55,817 nt of DNA, from assembly GCF_001902145.1 (NCBI RefSeq), contig NZ_MRST01000023.1, positions 451,206-507,022 of the forward strand, given 5' to 3'. Below are positions 16,723 to 27,100 of this stretch, piece after piece. The position numbers were made by a program, and so were the translations under genes. The DNA comes from Pseudomonas fluorescens. GTDB lineage: Bacteria; Pseudomonadota; Gammaproteobacteria; Pseudomonadales; Pseudomonadaceae. Numbering within the stretch: position 1 is the first letter of the stretch; the number at the start of each line of letters is the position of its first letter. The notes under the pieces were generated by a model that did no database searches, had not been told where the DNA came from, and saw only the letters and a program-made list of their open reading frames with translations.

Positions 16723-18765
16723 ATGTCCGAAAGCAACCCACTTCTACTGCCCTTCGACTTGCCACCGTTCTCAGCCATCCGAGCAGAGCACTTGGTGCCC
16801 GCCATTGAGCAGATCATCGCTGAAAGCCGCAACACCACCGCAACGATCATTGCCAGCCAGGCGCCATTCCCCACCTGGGATGACCTGGTGCAAGCAGTGG
16901 AAGCGTTGGAGGCCCGTCTGGATAGCGTTCTCAAAATCATTGAACTGCTCGACTCTCTTTCCCAAGGGGCGGCATGGACGCTGGCATCACACCGCAGTTA
17001 TGAGCTTGCACTGCAGTACCGCGCCGAGTTGGCCGCGAACAATGACCTGTATCAGCTCCATCGACAACTCGCCGATAGCCCGATCGCGGCCCTTTTCAAT
17101 GAACAACGCCAAAGCGCGTTGCGTAAAATATTGCGCAAGTACCATTTGGCTGGCCTTGACCTGTCTGCTGAGCAGCAGTTGAGGCTCAACGCGTTGAACC
17201 TGGAAATCGACGAACTCAGTCAGGAATTCCTGCACCGTGTAAGAGACTCCAACAACGCCTGGCGTAAGCACATCCAGGATAAGGCGCTGCTGAGCGGGTT
17301 GCCTGATGCGGCTCTGGCACGCATGGAAATCGCAGCCCGGGACGTAGGCATGGATGGCTGGTTACTCACCCTTTCCGAGCAGTCCTTTCAGGACGTGATG
17401 AGCTATGCCGACCATCGAGCCTTGCGTCAGGAAATGATGGTGGCTTACTACAGCCGTGCCGTGGGCCCAGGCCCTGACGCCATTGCCACCGACAATGAAC
17501 TGGTGCTGACCGTGTTGCTCGACAGTCGTCACCAGAAAGCACAACTGCTGGGCTATGCCAACTTCGCCGAGTTGGCGTTGGTGGAGCAAATGGCGGAGTC
17601 GACCGATGAGGTCACGGCATTTGTGCACCAGCAGATTGATCAGGCACGCACGACATTTGCCTACGAGACACAACAACTGCAACGCTATGCCGCGCAACGG
17701 GGGATTGATGCCCTGGCACCCTGGGATTACAACTATTTAGCGGAAAAAATTCGCCAGGCCGTGGCGGGTGTTTCGCAGGACGCGGTGCGCAACTACTTCC
17801 CGTTGGAAACGGTGCTGCAACGATTGTGCACGTTCACCCAAACCCTGTTCGGCGTTGAGCTGATCGAACAAACCACTGTCGATACCTGGCACCCGGATGT
17901 GCGGGTATTTGAACTCCGGGAATACGCGCAGCCGATCGGACATTTGTTTATTGACCCTTATCGCCGTGTGGCGGGCGGCGAGATTGGCGCCGCCTCGGGC
18001 TTGCGCAATCACCGAATGACTGCCGAGGGGCGTCCACAGCGGCCCATAGCCGTGCTACGCAGTCAGTTGCCACGACCTACAGCGGCCCAACCTTGCTTAC
18101 TCGATCACTTACAATTGAGGGTGTTATTGCATGAGTTCGGCCATTGCCTGCAGCACCTGTTGAGCGCCGCTCCCTACCGGGCGATTTCCGGTATGGGCCA
18201 ATTAAGCCATGATACGGCGGAGTTCTTCGGCCAAGTGTTGGAGCAGTTCTGCTTTACTCCGTCGTTCCTGATCTGGCTGTCCGGCCATTTCCAGACGCAA
18301 GATCCCTTGCCTGACGATGTGGCCAATCAAATGAGCCGATTTGTTCACACTCAGACCAGTCAGGAAACCGCCAGCGTTTTGCTCACAGGCCTCGTCGACT
18401 TCGAATTGCACCGTACCTACGGCGACGGGCGTACACCTCATGAGGTTTTCACCCATGCCAACCTTGAAATCGGGTATTTGCAGTGGCCTGATGGCGCGCG
18501 CCCGATCAACAGTTTCGAACAACCGATGGGCAGCTATGGGGCCAAAATGTATTCCTACACCTGGTCTGGTGTCCTGGCTCGCAAGGCTTTTGAACGGTTT
18601 GAGCGTGATGGCCTGTTCAACCCGCAGACCGGGAAAGCCTTCCGTGACCTGTTTATCACTGAGGGGGATACCCGTACGCTGTTGAGCTCGCTGGCGCTTT
18701 TTCGAGGTGAAGGCGGGCGATGCGTCGAGCCTTCCACCGGGCATGAAGCGCGGGTGCATATGTAG
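16723..18765 (+). CDS. M3-family metallopeptidase, oligopeptidase A-like
   Basis: A 680-residue zinc peptidase of the thimet oligopeptidase / OpdA family, likely cytoplasmic since no signal peptide is seen. The motif is H470-E-F-G-H474 with the third zinc ligand candidate E500, spaced as in E. coli OpdA. The segment following it (GQLSHDTAEFFGQVLEQF) is strongly diverged from the usual WDAVELPSQFMENW. The C-terminal SYGAKMYSYTW keeps the substrate-binding tyrosines of the family. ATG 16723 (GAGTGA 7 bp upstream) is preferred over an in-frame TTG at 16708. It is followed after 90 bp by a giant toxin-like gene on the same strand, with no terminator between them, so co-expression is likely. This is probably an accessory paralog of the housekeeping enzyme. 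Confidence 0.9.
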   Translation: MSESNPLLLPFDLPPFSAIRAEHLVPAIEQIIAESRNTTATIIASQAPFPTWDDLVQAVEALEARLDSVLKIIELLDSLSQGAAWTLASHRSYELALQYRAELAANNDLYQLHRQLADSPIAALFNEQRQSALRKILRKYHLAGLDLSAEQQLRLNALNLEIDELSQEFLHRVRDSNNAWRKHIQDKALLSGLPDAALARMEIAARDVGMDGWLLTLSEQSFQDVMSYADHRALRQEMMVAYYSRAVGPGPDAIATDNELVLTVLLDSRHQKAQLLGYANFAELALVEQMAESTDEVTAFVHQQIDQARTTFAYETQQLQRYAAQRGIDALAPWDYNYLAEKIRQAVAGVSQDAVRNYFPLETVLQRLCTFTQTLFGVELIEQTTVDTWHPDVRVFELREYAQPIGHLFIDPYRRVAGGEIGAASGLRNHRMTAEGRPQRPIAVLRSQLPRPTAAQPCLLDHLQLRVLLHEFGHCLQHLLSAAPYRAISGMGQLSHDTAEFFGQVLEQFCFTPSFLIWLSGHFQTQDPLPDDVANQMSRFVHTQTSQETASVLLTGLVDFELHRTYGDGRTPHEVFTHANLEIGYLQWPDGARPINSFEQPMGSYGAKMYSYTWSGVLARKAFERFERDGLFNPQTGKAFRDLFITEGDTRTLLSSLALFRGEGGRCVEPSTGHEARVHM

Positions 18766-18790
18766 CTCTCGATTGAAACTCGAAACGCCA

Positions 18791-18812
18791 GAGTGATCCT
18801 CTCAGATCACTC
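18791..18812 (+). promoter_or_regulatory. Intercistronic hairpin between the M3 peptidase and the third giant gene
   Basis: GAGTGATC (18791-18798) and GATCACTC (18805-18812) form a perfect 8-bp stem with a 6-base loop. No T tract follows, so it is more likely an RNA-stability or processing hairpin than a terminator. GGAGAG at 18844-18849, 6 bp before ATG 18856, is the ribosome site of the next gene. Confidence 0.5.
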
Positions 18813-18855
18813 ACGGCTGCTCACCCCAGCAGCCAATCGGCATGGAGAGCATTCA

Positions 18856-21800
18856 ATGGTTACTGACAACCCACCGTATTTTTTCAGTGAAACCCAAACC
18901 GATCGCACACAGCTAAGCGAGCGCCAACGCACGCGCAACTTTACCCTCAAGGACCTTGACTGGCTCGACTCCGTCTATCTGGCCACCGACGCTTTGCGGC
19001 GGGCACAAAAAGCGCCGATGCACGTTCAAACCCTGCAACTGAACGTGCTCGGTCAACCGGCTATTGAACTGGCAGGCGCATTCGTCATGAGCCCCGCTCC
19101 GCAAGGAGGGGTTTTTCTGTATACGCCAGCGCGTGGTCTGGAAAAGCTGGAAAGCCATGAAACACTCAAGACGCAACTGGGGGCGTGGCTCAAAGACGCG
19201 TCGCAGCGCCAAGGGTTGCTTGATTACCTTTCCATCTCCCAGCAAGTCACCCTGACGCCTACTGCGACTCTGACTATTACCGCGCATACCGTGGCCGGTG
19301 CTGTCTTCGAAGCACAACAAACGACCCTTTCCAATAACTTGCTTGAAAATGCCCGTCTGATGCGCGAGGAGCTGCTCAAACTGCCCAGTTTCACTTCTCT
19401 GCTGGATGAATACATTTCCACTGAGTTGGCGCAGTCTTTTACGGGGGTCGATCATCGTCAAGTCCAAGTGCAGAGTTATGTCATCGATGCCTTGAGCGAA
19501 TCAGGCAACGCTGATACGCCAACGTCCCGACACACGACCACCCGCTCCTTGAGCGAAACCGTCCTCAGGTATTTCGTTGCCAATGGCTGGCCTGCGGGTG
19601 AAACCCGGCGCTACTACAACCCCCAACGCACCGCTGACTCCCAGCAACCTGACGATCAATTGCGTTGGGAAGCATCGGTCCAAGGATTGGCCCAGGGCTT
19701 GAAAACACAGATGAAGCAACAGCCCAATACATTTTGGGCGCAGCCTGCCAGCACCGGTGTTTCACGGCTGCAACTTTTTACCAACGCCATGGCCAATGCC
19801 TTTTTTACGCAGGCGCTCGACCAACAACAGCAAACAACGATTACGGCTGACCAGCGTTTGCACCTACAGGCCTTGCCGCTCAAGGCTGCGCTCTCTGCGG
19901 CAACGCTTGCTCCGGCCATGAATGTTGAAAAGGCACTGCTGAAAGCGCCTGACCAGTCCCCTGTTGAGCTGGTAGGCACACTTGCCATCAGCACTAAAAA
20001 GAACGCCGATGGTTCGCCCTGGCTGCTCTATACCCCCCATCAAGGCCTGCAATCATTTACCGAACTGGGCGCGCTGAAAACCCACCTTCTCGAAAGTCTC
20101 AACCCCCGTCTGCATTCCGATGCCTGGAGAAAACACCTGTCCAGGTCGCAACGCTATAGCGAAGTCGACCTGTTGGCCTGCGACATCACCAAAGCCCCCA
20201 TCACCGGGGTGATTTTCCAAAGCATCATGGAGGGCATCATTGAAATACAAGGGTGCAACCTTGAATACGCCCTCGATCAGTATCGCCTGAGCCAGGGCAC
20301 GATGGACCTCGACGCCCTGGTGGATAACGTGCTGGATGTGCGTAGCATGATTGATCCAAAATTACTGACCTTCGAACCCATGGGGCGCTGGAGTACCCAG
20401 TTGGCAGGCAGCTGGACGGCGACGGTGACAGAACCCAGCATTCCGCCAACGCTCTCTGCAATGCGTACCACCGTACATTTGCTCGAAAACATCAACGCCG
20501 AAGTCGAACGACACGTAGCGTTTCGCCCTTCGCTTGAGCATTGCGCCACCACCTATCTCAACACCAGACTGTACGCTCTCGGGCAGCAACACCTGCAGGC
20601 TGCATGCCTCTCGGTCCGCCAATACAGCAGCCCCACGAATGACACTGCCACCCCTCAACTGCTGTCATCGAGCGGCATGGTCGACTATTTCCTGGCGCGT
20701 TTATGTGGCGAAGTGGGTTCATTCATCGACCCGCTGAACACCCACGTCTACTCAACCGCTCCTGACAAACCCGCCACTAAGATCTCAAGCTTGGACCTCA
20801 CCACCTTCAGTACGCTGATCGACAGTGCCGTCGACGGTTTTAAACAGTATCTGCGTAGAACCCACAGCGTATCCCCCAACATGGAGCCCCTGCTGAGAAA
20901 AGCAATGGAGATGGGCTTGACCGGGGAAACGCAGCTCAGGCTTTGGAACAACGCTTTATTACCCCTCGACTACGAAGTGCTCTTAGCCGTATTGGGTATT
21001 TACGCCAGAGACTTACGTCTTAGTGTCAATGGGTTCCGCCCCGACGCGTTTTCTTTACGGGTCACACCTGCTGGGCAAAGTACCCCACAGGTACTCATTA
21101 ACTGCTTCGTGCTGACCGAGCGCGGCGGGCTTGACCCTCAATATAGCGGTCGCACGCTGTTGTGGACGCCCGCGTTGGGCCTGGAAAGCTTCCACTCATT
21201 GAGTCACTTCAAAGCAGAGATGGGTCGACGTCTGGCAATCCCGGACGAACGACAGGTTTTTCTGGCGAACCTGGCGACGCCGGACTGGGACTCGCATCCG
21301 AGCTATGCACTCAGTTCCCTTGAGCTGGTCGAAGACAACCTCGTCGAGCACTTGCAACGAACCTATGCCCAACAAAAAGACCGTGAACTGGCGCAAATCC
21401 TTTCCATGAAACTGTCCGTCGAACAGTTGCGCAAGCTATGGCAGGTTCAAGCCACACAAAACCTGGCGCCCACCAACGTGCAGCGTGCCATGGACATGGT
21501 CCAGGCCATGATCCTGCAACAGGGTCTGCAATGGTTCGGCAACGCCAGTGCTGTCGATCAACAGCTCCATGTCGAATTGTTGGAGCAATATCGAAACAAC
21601 GTCACCGACAATCAGGATTACCTGCACGGGATCGACTCACTGGCTCAGTTCACGCGCGAGAAACTCAGCGCTTTACTCAAGGAGCTTGACGATCAGGGCA
21701 GCGTTACACCTGATGAAATCGAAGTCGGGTTGCCCGCGCAGGGCAGTACGCCGGCCCGCAACCAGTCGCTGCTGGACTATGCCTTGAGTCATCAATCGTA

Positions 21801-24051
21801 TTGGAACGATGAGGTGCCTCTCTTCGCCAGTACCGGTACAACGCCGTTGCCCTCCACCCTGGATGCGCAGACGCTGAAAACGCGGATACAGGCGCTGAAC
21901 ATCAACGCGGCTTACCAAACGTATATCAAGTCCTTCCTGGGCCCTGCCAGCCCGGACTTTGAGCAGCGGTTTACGCGATTCGCCAAGCAACTGCCGTGGC
22001 AACTGATGCAATACGCTCACAGCATGACGTTGCAAGGCCAGCTTTCACCGGCGGCCTTCGGGCTCATTCAACAGATCATGGACATGCCCGATGCTACCGC
22101 CCGTGCGACAGTGGTGGGCACCAACGCCATGATCCGCCCTCTGGAGCTGTTGGTCGATGCCGGGAAGAAAACGATCAAGATCCCTGGGACTTACCTGATC
22201 GGTCCCGCCTCATGTGCAGAGGGGCCTCAAGTCCTTTATGCCCCCTACAGTCCTGGCTACACCCTCAAGGAATACACCGTTGAGGCCGCTCTGTGTGCTG
22301 AGCTGACAGCCTCCGGCGCCTTACAGACTTGGCTTCGACAGGTGGTCCCGGCCGTTGACCTCTCGGCACTGACAAGCGCGCTGGAGCAGCCCCAAGCCAG
22401 TACCACCGTCCAGCTGGCATGCAACCCCATCAACGCGCCTCTGTTCAAACAGTTGTTCACCGACAATGTCGAACTGCTGGCAACGCTGCTGGGCTGTCAG
22501 AAAACGGCCAATGCAGGCCCTGCCTGGGAGACGGCCAAGGCCGTGTTCTCCGAGGGGGTACAGCAGGCTGTCGTGTTTTTTTCCGGCAAACTGGCTTACC
22601 CCTTCTTGGTCTGGCAGAGCTATAAGCTGTTCAAAGCGTCTGCCGAAGAACTGCAAAGCCACCAATGGCATGAGGCACTGGGGCATTTTATTGGCGGCGT
22701 CGCCTTGCTGGTCGCTTTGCGCGATTCCATGCCTCCTGTATCAGAGGGCGGCATACCTGCGGCCCCCGAGCCGAGCCCGTCGCCTCCCACACCTGCGACC
22801 TCTGTGGTGTCCTGGCCTGCGCTGGACATTACCGCTGCGCCACGCACCCGGCTCCAGCGTTTCGAAGCCCTTGAGCCGAGCTTGGCCAGCCTGATTAAAG
22901 ACACTTCGCTGAACCTTTACCGCTCGGCTTCCAACCACTACTACGCGGCGGTGGCAGGGAAAGTGTTCCAAGTCATTCAGCACGGCCTGGATTGGCGCAT
23001 CACCGGTGCTGGCGAAGTCGGCCCTGTGGTGCACAGCAACACTCGACAACAGTGGATGCTCAGTAGCACTGACCTATTGCTGACGGGGCGACGAACCCTT
23101 GCACGATTGACTAATCGCTTTTACTCCGAGCCATTTGCGCGCTCCAGTATGAATATCTTGGCCAGCGGGATGCGCGAGATTCGAGCGCTATACGCTCGGG
23201 AATCTTGGCTTATCACCGATGCACTTGCTCTGGCGACGTTTTATACACAGAACGCCCAGGAAAATTTGCGCCTGATCACACAAACGCCCCTTGCTGCACC
23301 TGGGCTCGTCACGCTAATAAAAACCTTTTTCGGCTTGCAGACGCTCGAGGTCGAACACCTTGAAAAAATTCAGGAGACCGTCGACAAGGTATGCAATGCG
23401 TTGATGGAACCCTCACTGACCTCCTCGGACTCAACGCGATTTGTCATTGGCCATTCGCGGGTGCCGGCCCTTCAGGGCGTACACACGTTGATGGCCTTTA
23501 CGATTGTCCCCGACCCCCTCCAGCTGGTGTACTTGACCGAGGCATTTTTCAGTCCAGGTCTGAAATACAGTCATTTGCTGATGAAACCGTTCTATGTCAG
23601 CGTCCATGCCCGTGCGACCACCCTCATTCACGAAATCACCCATCATGTATGTGAGACGCTGGACTTGGCTTACGTGCATTCCGCCCATCCCTTTCATGAC
23701 CTGATTGACCCCCAGACCCCTGAGGGCAGTAAAACTAAAGTAGCCCTGGAAAACCGCCATCTTGCAAGACTGTCGCTCAATACCCCGATCCGGGAGTTGT
23801 TCAAGGTTGTCGATATTGCAACCGGTCTCAAAACAGACCCAGCCAAGGGCACGTCAACACAGCCTGTACTCGACAGGCTGCTCAGCGTCACTGGCACCCA
23901 GACCCTCGCCGATGCCCGGCGGGTTTTCCGTACCGATCCGCTTAAACGCATCATTACGGTACTTAGCAACGCCGACTCCGTCGCCTACCTGATTGCACAA
24001 CTGGGACGCCGAAACGAGAGACTTGTTGGCGCAACCAGTGATTCGCCCTGA
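18856..24051 (+). CDS. Giant dermonecrotic-toxin-like protein with C-terminal HEXXH metallopeptidase-like domain
   Basis: A 1731-residue protein. ATG 18856 is chosen for its GGAGAG site 6 bp upstream, against an in-frame GTG at 18793. Four copies of an LYxP module are visible: ~70-112 (GAFVMS, then VFLYTPARGLEKL), ~368-415 (GTLAIS, then LLYTPHQGLQSF), ~745-795 (LLWTPALGLESF) and ~1108-1155 (VLYAPYSPGYTL). A hydrophobic region lies at ~1230-1290, and a beta-rich module at ~1352-1402 (WRITGAGEVGPVV, QQWMLSS). Near the C-terminus, H1592-E-I-T-H1596-H lies after a hydrophobic strand (ARATTLIHEITHH) and before HPFHDLID, which fits a zinc metallopeptidase. The third zinc ligand is not certain. It is probably co-transcribed with the M3 peptidase and ends at a two-sided terminator. 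Confidence 0.88.
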   Translation: MVTDNPPYFFSETQTDRTQLSERQRTRNFTLKDLDWLDSVYLATDALRRAQKAPMHVQTLQLNVLGQPAIELAGAFVMSPAPQGGVFLYTPARGLEKLESHETLKTQLGAWLKDASQRQGLLDYLSISQQVTLTPTATLTITAHTVAGAVFEAQQTTLSNNLLENARLMREELLKLPSFTSLLDEYISTELAQSFTGVDHRQVQVQSYVIDALSESGNADTPTSRHTTTRSLSETVLRYFVANGWPAGETRRYYNPQRTADSQQPDDQLRWEASVQGLAQGLKTQMKQQPNTFWAQPASTGVSRLQLFTNAMANAFFTQALDQQQQTTITADQRLHLQALPLKAALSAATLAPAMNVEKALLKAPDQSPVELVGTLAISTKKNADGSPWLLYTPHQGLQSFTELGALKTHLLESLNPRLHSDAWRKHLSRSQRYSEVDLLACDITKAPITGVIFQSIMEGIIEIQGCNLEYALDQYRLSQGTMDLDALVDNVLDVRSMIDPKLLTFEPMGRWSTQLAGSWTATVTEPSIPPTLSAMRTTVHLLENINAEVERHVAFRPSLEHCATTYLNTRLYALGQQHLQAACLSVRQYSSPTNDTATPQLLSSSGMVDYFLARLCGEVGSFIDPLNTHVYSTAPDKPATKISSLDLTTFSTLIDSAVDGFKQYLRRTHSVSPNMEPLLRKAMEMGLTGETQLRLWNNALLPLDYEVLLAVLGIYARDLRLSVNGFRPDAFSLRVTPAGQSTPQVLINCFVLTERGGLDPQYSGRTLLWTPALGLESFHSLSHFKAEMGRRLAIPDERQVFLANLATPDWDSHPSYALSSLELVEDNLVEHLQRTYAQQKDRELAQILSMKLSVEQLRKLWQVQATQNLAPTNVQRAMDMVQAMILQQGLQWFGNASAVDQQLHVELLEQYRNNVTDNQDYLHGIDSLAQFTREKLSALLKELDDQGSVTPDEIEVGLPAQGSTPARNQSLLDYALSHQSYWNDEVPLFASTGTTPLPSTLDAQTLKTRIQALNINAAYQTYIKSFLGPASPDFEQRFTRFAKQLPWQLMQYAHSMTLQGQLSPAAFGLIQQIMDMPDATARATVVGTNAMIRPLELLVDAGKKTIKIPGTYLIGPASCAEGPQVLYAPYSPGYTLKEYTVEAALCAELTASGALQTWLRQVVPAVDLSALTSALEQPQASTTVQLACNPINAPLFKQLFTDNVELLATLLGCQKTANAGPAWETAKAVFSEGVQQAVVFFSGKLAYPFLVWQSYKLFKASAEELQSHQWHEALGHFIGGVALLVALRDSMPPVSEGGIPAAPEPSPSPPTPATSVVSWPALDITAAPRTRLQRFEALEPSLASLIKDTSLNLYRSASNHYYAAVAGKVFQVIQHGLDWRITGAGEVGPVVHSNTRQQWMLSSTDLLLTGRRTLARLTNRFYSEPFARSSMNILASGMREIRALYARESWLITDALALATFYTQNAQENLRLITQTPLAAPGLVTLIKTFFGLQTLEVEHLEKIQETVDKVCNALMEPSLTSSDSTRFVIGHSRVPALQGVHTLMAFTIVPDPLQLVYLTEAFFSPGLKYSHLLMKPFYVSVHARATTLIHEITHHVCETLDLAYVHSAHPFHDLIDPQTPEGSKTKVALENRHLARLSLNTPIRELFKVVDIATGLKTDPAKGTSTQPVLDRLLSVTGTQTLADARRVFRTDPLKRIITVLSNADSVAYLIAQLGRRNERLVGATSDSP

Positions 24052-24079
24052 CTCGTAATGCTCATCGAGATGAGTGTTG

Positions 24080-24119
24080 AAAAATCCGCGGACCGTTAAC
24101 TGACGGACCGCGGATTTTT
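24080..24119. terminator. Bidirectional terminator between two convergent giant genes
   Basis: AAAAATCCGCGG...CCGT pairs with ACGG...CCGCGGATTTTT: 17 positions with a single A-A mismatch and a short loop. Because A5 and T5 tracts flank the stem, it can end transcription from both the 18856-24051 gene and the 24131-29239 gene. Confidence 0.88.
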
Positions 24120-24130
24120 GTGTGCGGCCG

Positions 24131-27100
24131 TTATGGCAGTGGCTGTTTGGGGGTGCTGAGTAACAACTGCAACCAGTCCGGGTCGTTAGCTCGCGCCCAG
24201 CGATAGGCGTTCCCGTCGTTGAAAAACACCGCAATGTCTTCAAGGTCCCAGGTGAGCATTTTTATATGCAGCGTTCTCATGTACTCGTTTGCCGGGCAAG
24301 TGATGGCCGCCCAAGGGTCACTGATCCATAAATCGGCCCACCCGCTTTCCTGGAAATCCAACGTCAGGTTCAAGCCAGCAGGTGGCGTGCCCACCACGAC
24401 GAAGGTATGAACCTGGCAGATCCAGACCTGGGCCGTCCCGCCATTGGTTCGTATCATTTCGCACGCCGCATGGGCCATCTGATCGCAATTGCCGGCACCG
24501 GTCTTGAGGATGATCTCCGTGTAGCTCGGCTGGCCGATCTTGCTGTACTCCCACATCACCACGGATTGGGCCTCCTGCACCCGGCGTAGTTCATCCAGCG
24601 TGGGGCCTTGGACATTGGCGGACTTGAGCTGGGTTCTCTCTACCAGCGCCGAGGTGCTGGCGTGGGCTTTTTCGGCCAGGTGGCGATTGATCTGCCAGGC
24701 AGTAGGTTGTGCGGGTGTGTCAGGTCGGGGCGGCCAGATATCGAGCTGCACAGGGCGCGACACGAAGTTGAAGTTTAAGCGGCGTCCTTGGTCGCTGAGG
24801 TTGAGCAGCAGCTCGCGTTGCTTGATGGTTCTAAGGCTTGTAGCCCGCTCACGGACCCGCTCGATTTTTTCGGCGCTGACGCCACGGCGAGCTAACTGTC
24901 GATACAAGGCTTCCAGCGTCGGCAGTGCGACCAACGGCTGGTCGGGTAGGCGCTCCGCCGCGTTCAAGAATTGATTCCTGCGTTCGCCAAAGGCATCGAT
25001 CAGTGCGACATGCTCGCCACCGACGCTGTAATCCAGTTGTTCAAAGTGCAGCGCGCTCGGCCCTGTGGATGTTACGGGCACTCGGTAAAAGACGCCGACA
25101 TCGGCTTCGACCACCCAGTGTTTCATGCCAGGCATGCTGACCAGCAACGCTCTCAGGGTGCGTCTGTCGTTGATACCGTCAACGATGCCGTCGAGCTCCA
25201 CCACCTGCGTCTTCCGGCTGAGCACGGTGTCCAGATCGTCTACCGGCAGGCCGAACTGGGGCTCGTTATCAATGCGTCTGCCGGTGATGTGGGTTTTGTA
25301 AGTCAGGGGGGCCGATGCATGCAGCGGTGTCAGTTCGAATTCGATAACGCGCGGCGTAACTTCATGGATGCATCGGTAATAGACCAATTGACGCTTTTGT
25401 TCGCCGATCAACGGAGCGGGTATCAGTCGAATGTGGTCCAGTGCCTGGACCCGACGCAAGTGGATCGAATGCGCATACTCATGCAGTTTTTTAGTGAAGC
25501 AGACGACCGGGATGGGGCTGCGTTTATTTCTACGCATCGTGCACAGATTGTCGAAGGTATCGACTTGCCGGGCATAGGCCGGTGAGGTGAGTTCGTCCAT
25601 GTGTGTGGCCCCCTCGTGGGGCAAGCGCCATACGCGGCCTTGGTCCAGCAGATCGGTGGCGTTGGCACGCTGAATCAGCAACGGCGGCTTTTCGAAGAGT
25701 GTTTCGGTCATTCTGGCCTTATAGCCGTCCACCGAGCGGTACGGGATGACCGTTATCGCCGTGTCCAGCCGCAGGCCCGCAAGCGGTGGCCCGTAAGGTT
25801 TTGCACTGAAAGGGTCGAAGGCGTACCAGGCGCTGGAGCGTTTTATCGCCAGCACCTGCGTCACTCCATCGGCACGTATCAGGGTGGCGGGCGCGATGTC
25901 GGCTCTGTTGAGCAAGCGCGTGTAGTCAACGGCGGCCCCGGGGGCCAGCCGCAGGCGTGTATGCCGGACTGCGCCCTCCAATGCGCGCATGCCGGCTTGA
26001 TTCAGACGTACCAGGCCATGCCGGCCCAGGCGTAGCAATGACGGCAAGCTATCGAAAGGGTTGAATACCGCATTCAGGTAGGTGGCACCCAGCTTGGCCA
26101 GTTGCAGCAGCTTGATGTAGGCGGGCGCGGCTTTTCCCAGGCGCGTCATGCCGGAAAGCAACACACCTTTGGTGGGAGCGAGCAGACCGAACACATCGAA
26201 AAAGCACCCATAGGCGCCCTCGATCATGCGTTTGGTATCGCCTGAGGCCAGGTCCTGGGTGCATGACCACAGCGGGATAAGCCCCAGCAGGGCCTGGTAC
26301 ACCGCTTCTGCGGTTTTTTGCCGGTCTTCCAGAAGGGTTGAGCCCCTGGCTTGTGCCACCAGGGCGTCGATGTCGAGGAAGAAGTGTTGATTGACGATGG
26401 TTGTCGCCAGGGTGAAGGCTCTTGGCGAATCGAACATCAGCGCCTGGCTGACGGGCTCCGATGCCTCGACGCGCCACAACCGATCGATGATGACGGTTGA
26501 AGACTGATCCGCTCTGGGCGGACTGCCGGTCATGTAGGCTGTTTCGTCAAGGGCCAGCGAACTCCCCAGATGCAGCTGCGAGGTCGGCTGCGTGCTATGC
26601 GGGCTGCCCGTCTTGACCGTCAGAGGAGTGCCTCCCAGGTCCAAGGTGCGTGGAAGGCGGAGGTTTTTATACGCCAGGTTCAACAGAGGGAACAGTTCGT
26701 AGTCATGGTGACCGTTGAGCACCTCGCACCGTAGGATCAAACCGAAGCGGCCAGTGCGGGCCATCTTCTCTCCCGGTTGTTCTTGGATCTGTGGTTTGTT
26801 CGCCGGTTGCCTCATCACCAGCAATTGCACAGCGGCTTTTTGCAAGTGCTCGCGATCCTTCACAGGTAATTGTGCGAGCAGATAACGGATGACCGTGGTG
26901 TAGGCCGCTTTGAGACGCGCGATATGGGCGGTACTGGCTTCGTGGAATAGGTTGTTGACGTTGTTCAGTCGGCTCAAATGCGGTTTCAGTTGGGCCAGAT
27001 TCAGCGCTGGCTCGACAGAATTCCATTGCTCGGCGACAGGCTGTAATGCCCCGCTCATGTGCAGGTCCACCAGCGATTGCAGCTGTATGCCGCGAGCTGG

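Noticed and set aside
18793..18855. GTG 18793 as the start of the third giant
   Set aside because: It lies inside a hairpin stem without a ribosome site, whereas ATG 18856 has GGAGAG 6 bp upstream.
25469..25483. HEYAH (H1253 to H1257) in the fourth giant as a second metallopeptidase motif
   Set aside because: The residues before it (FTKK) are polar, there is no obvious third ligand, and the region lies in the middle of the protein far from the variable end. A chance match is more likely.
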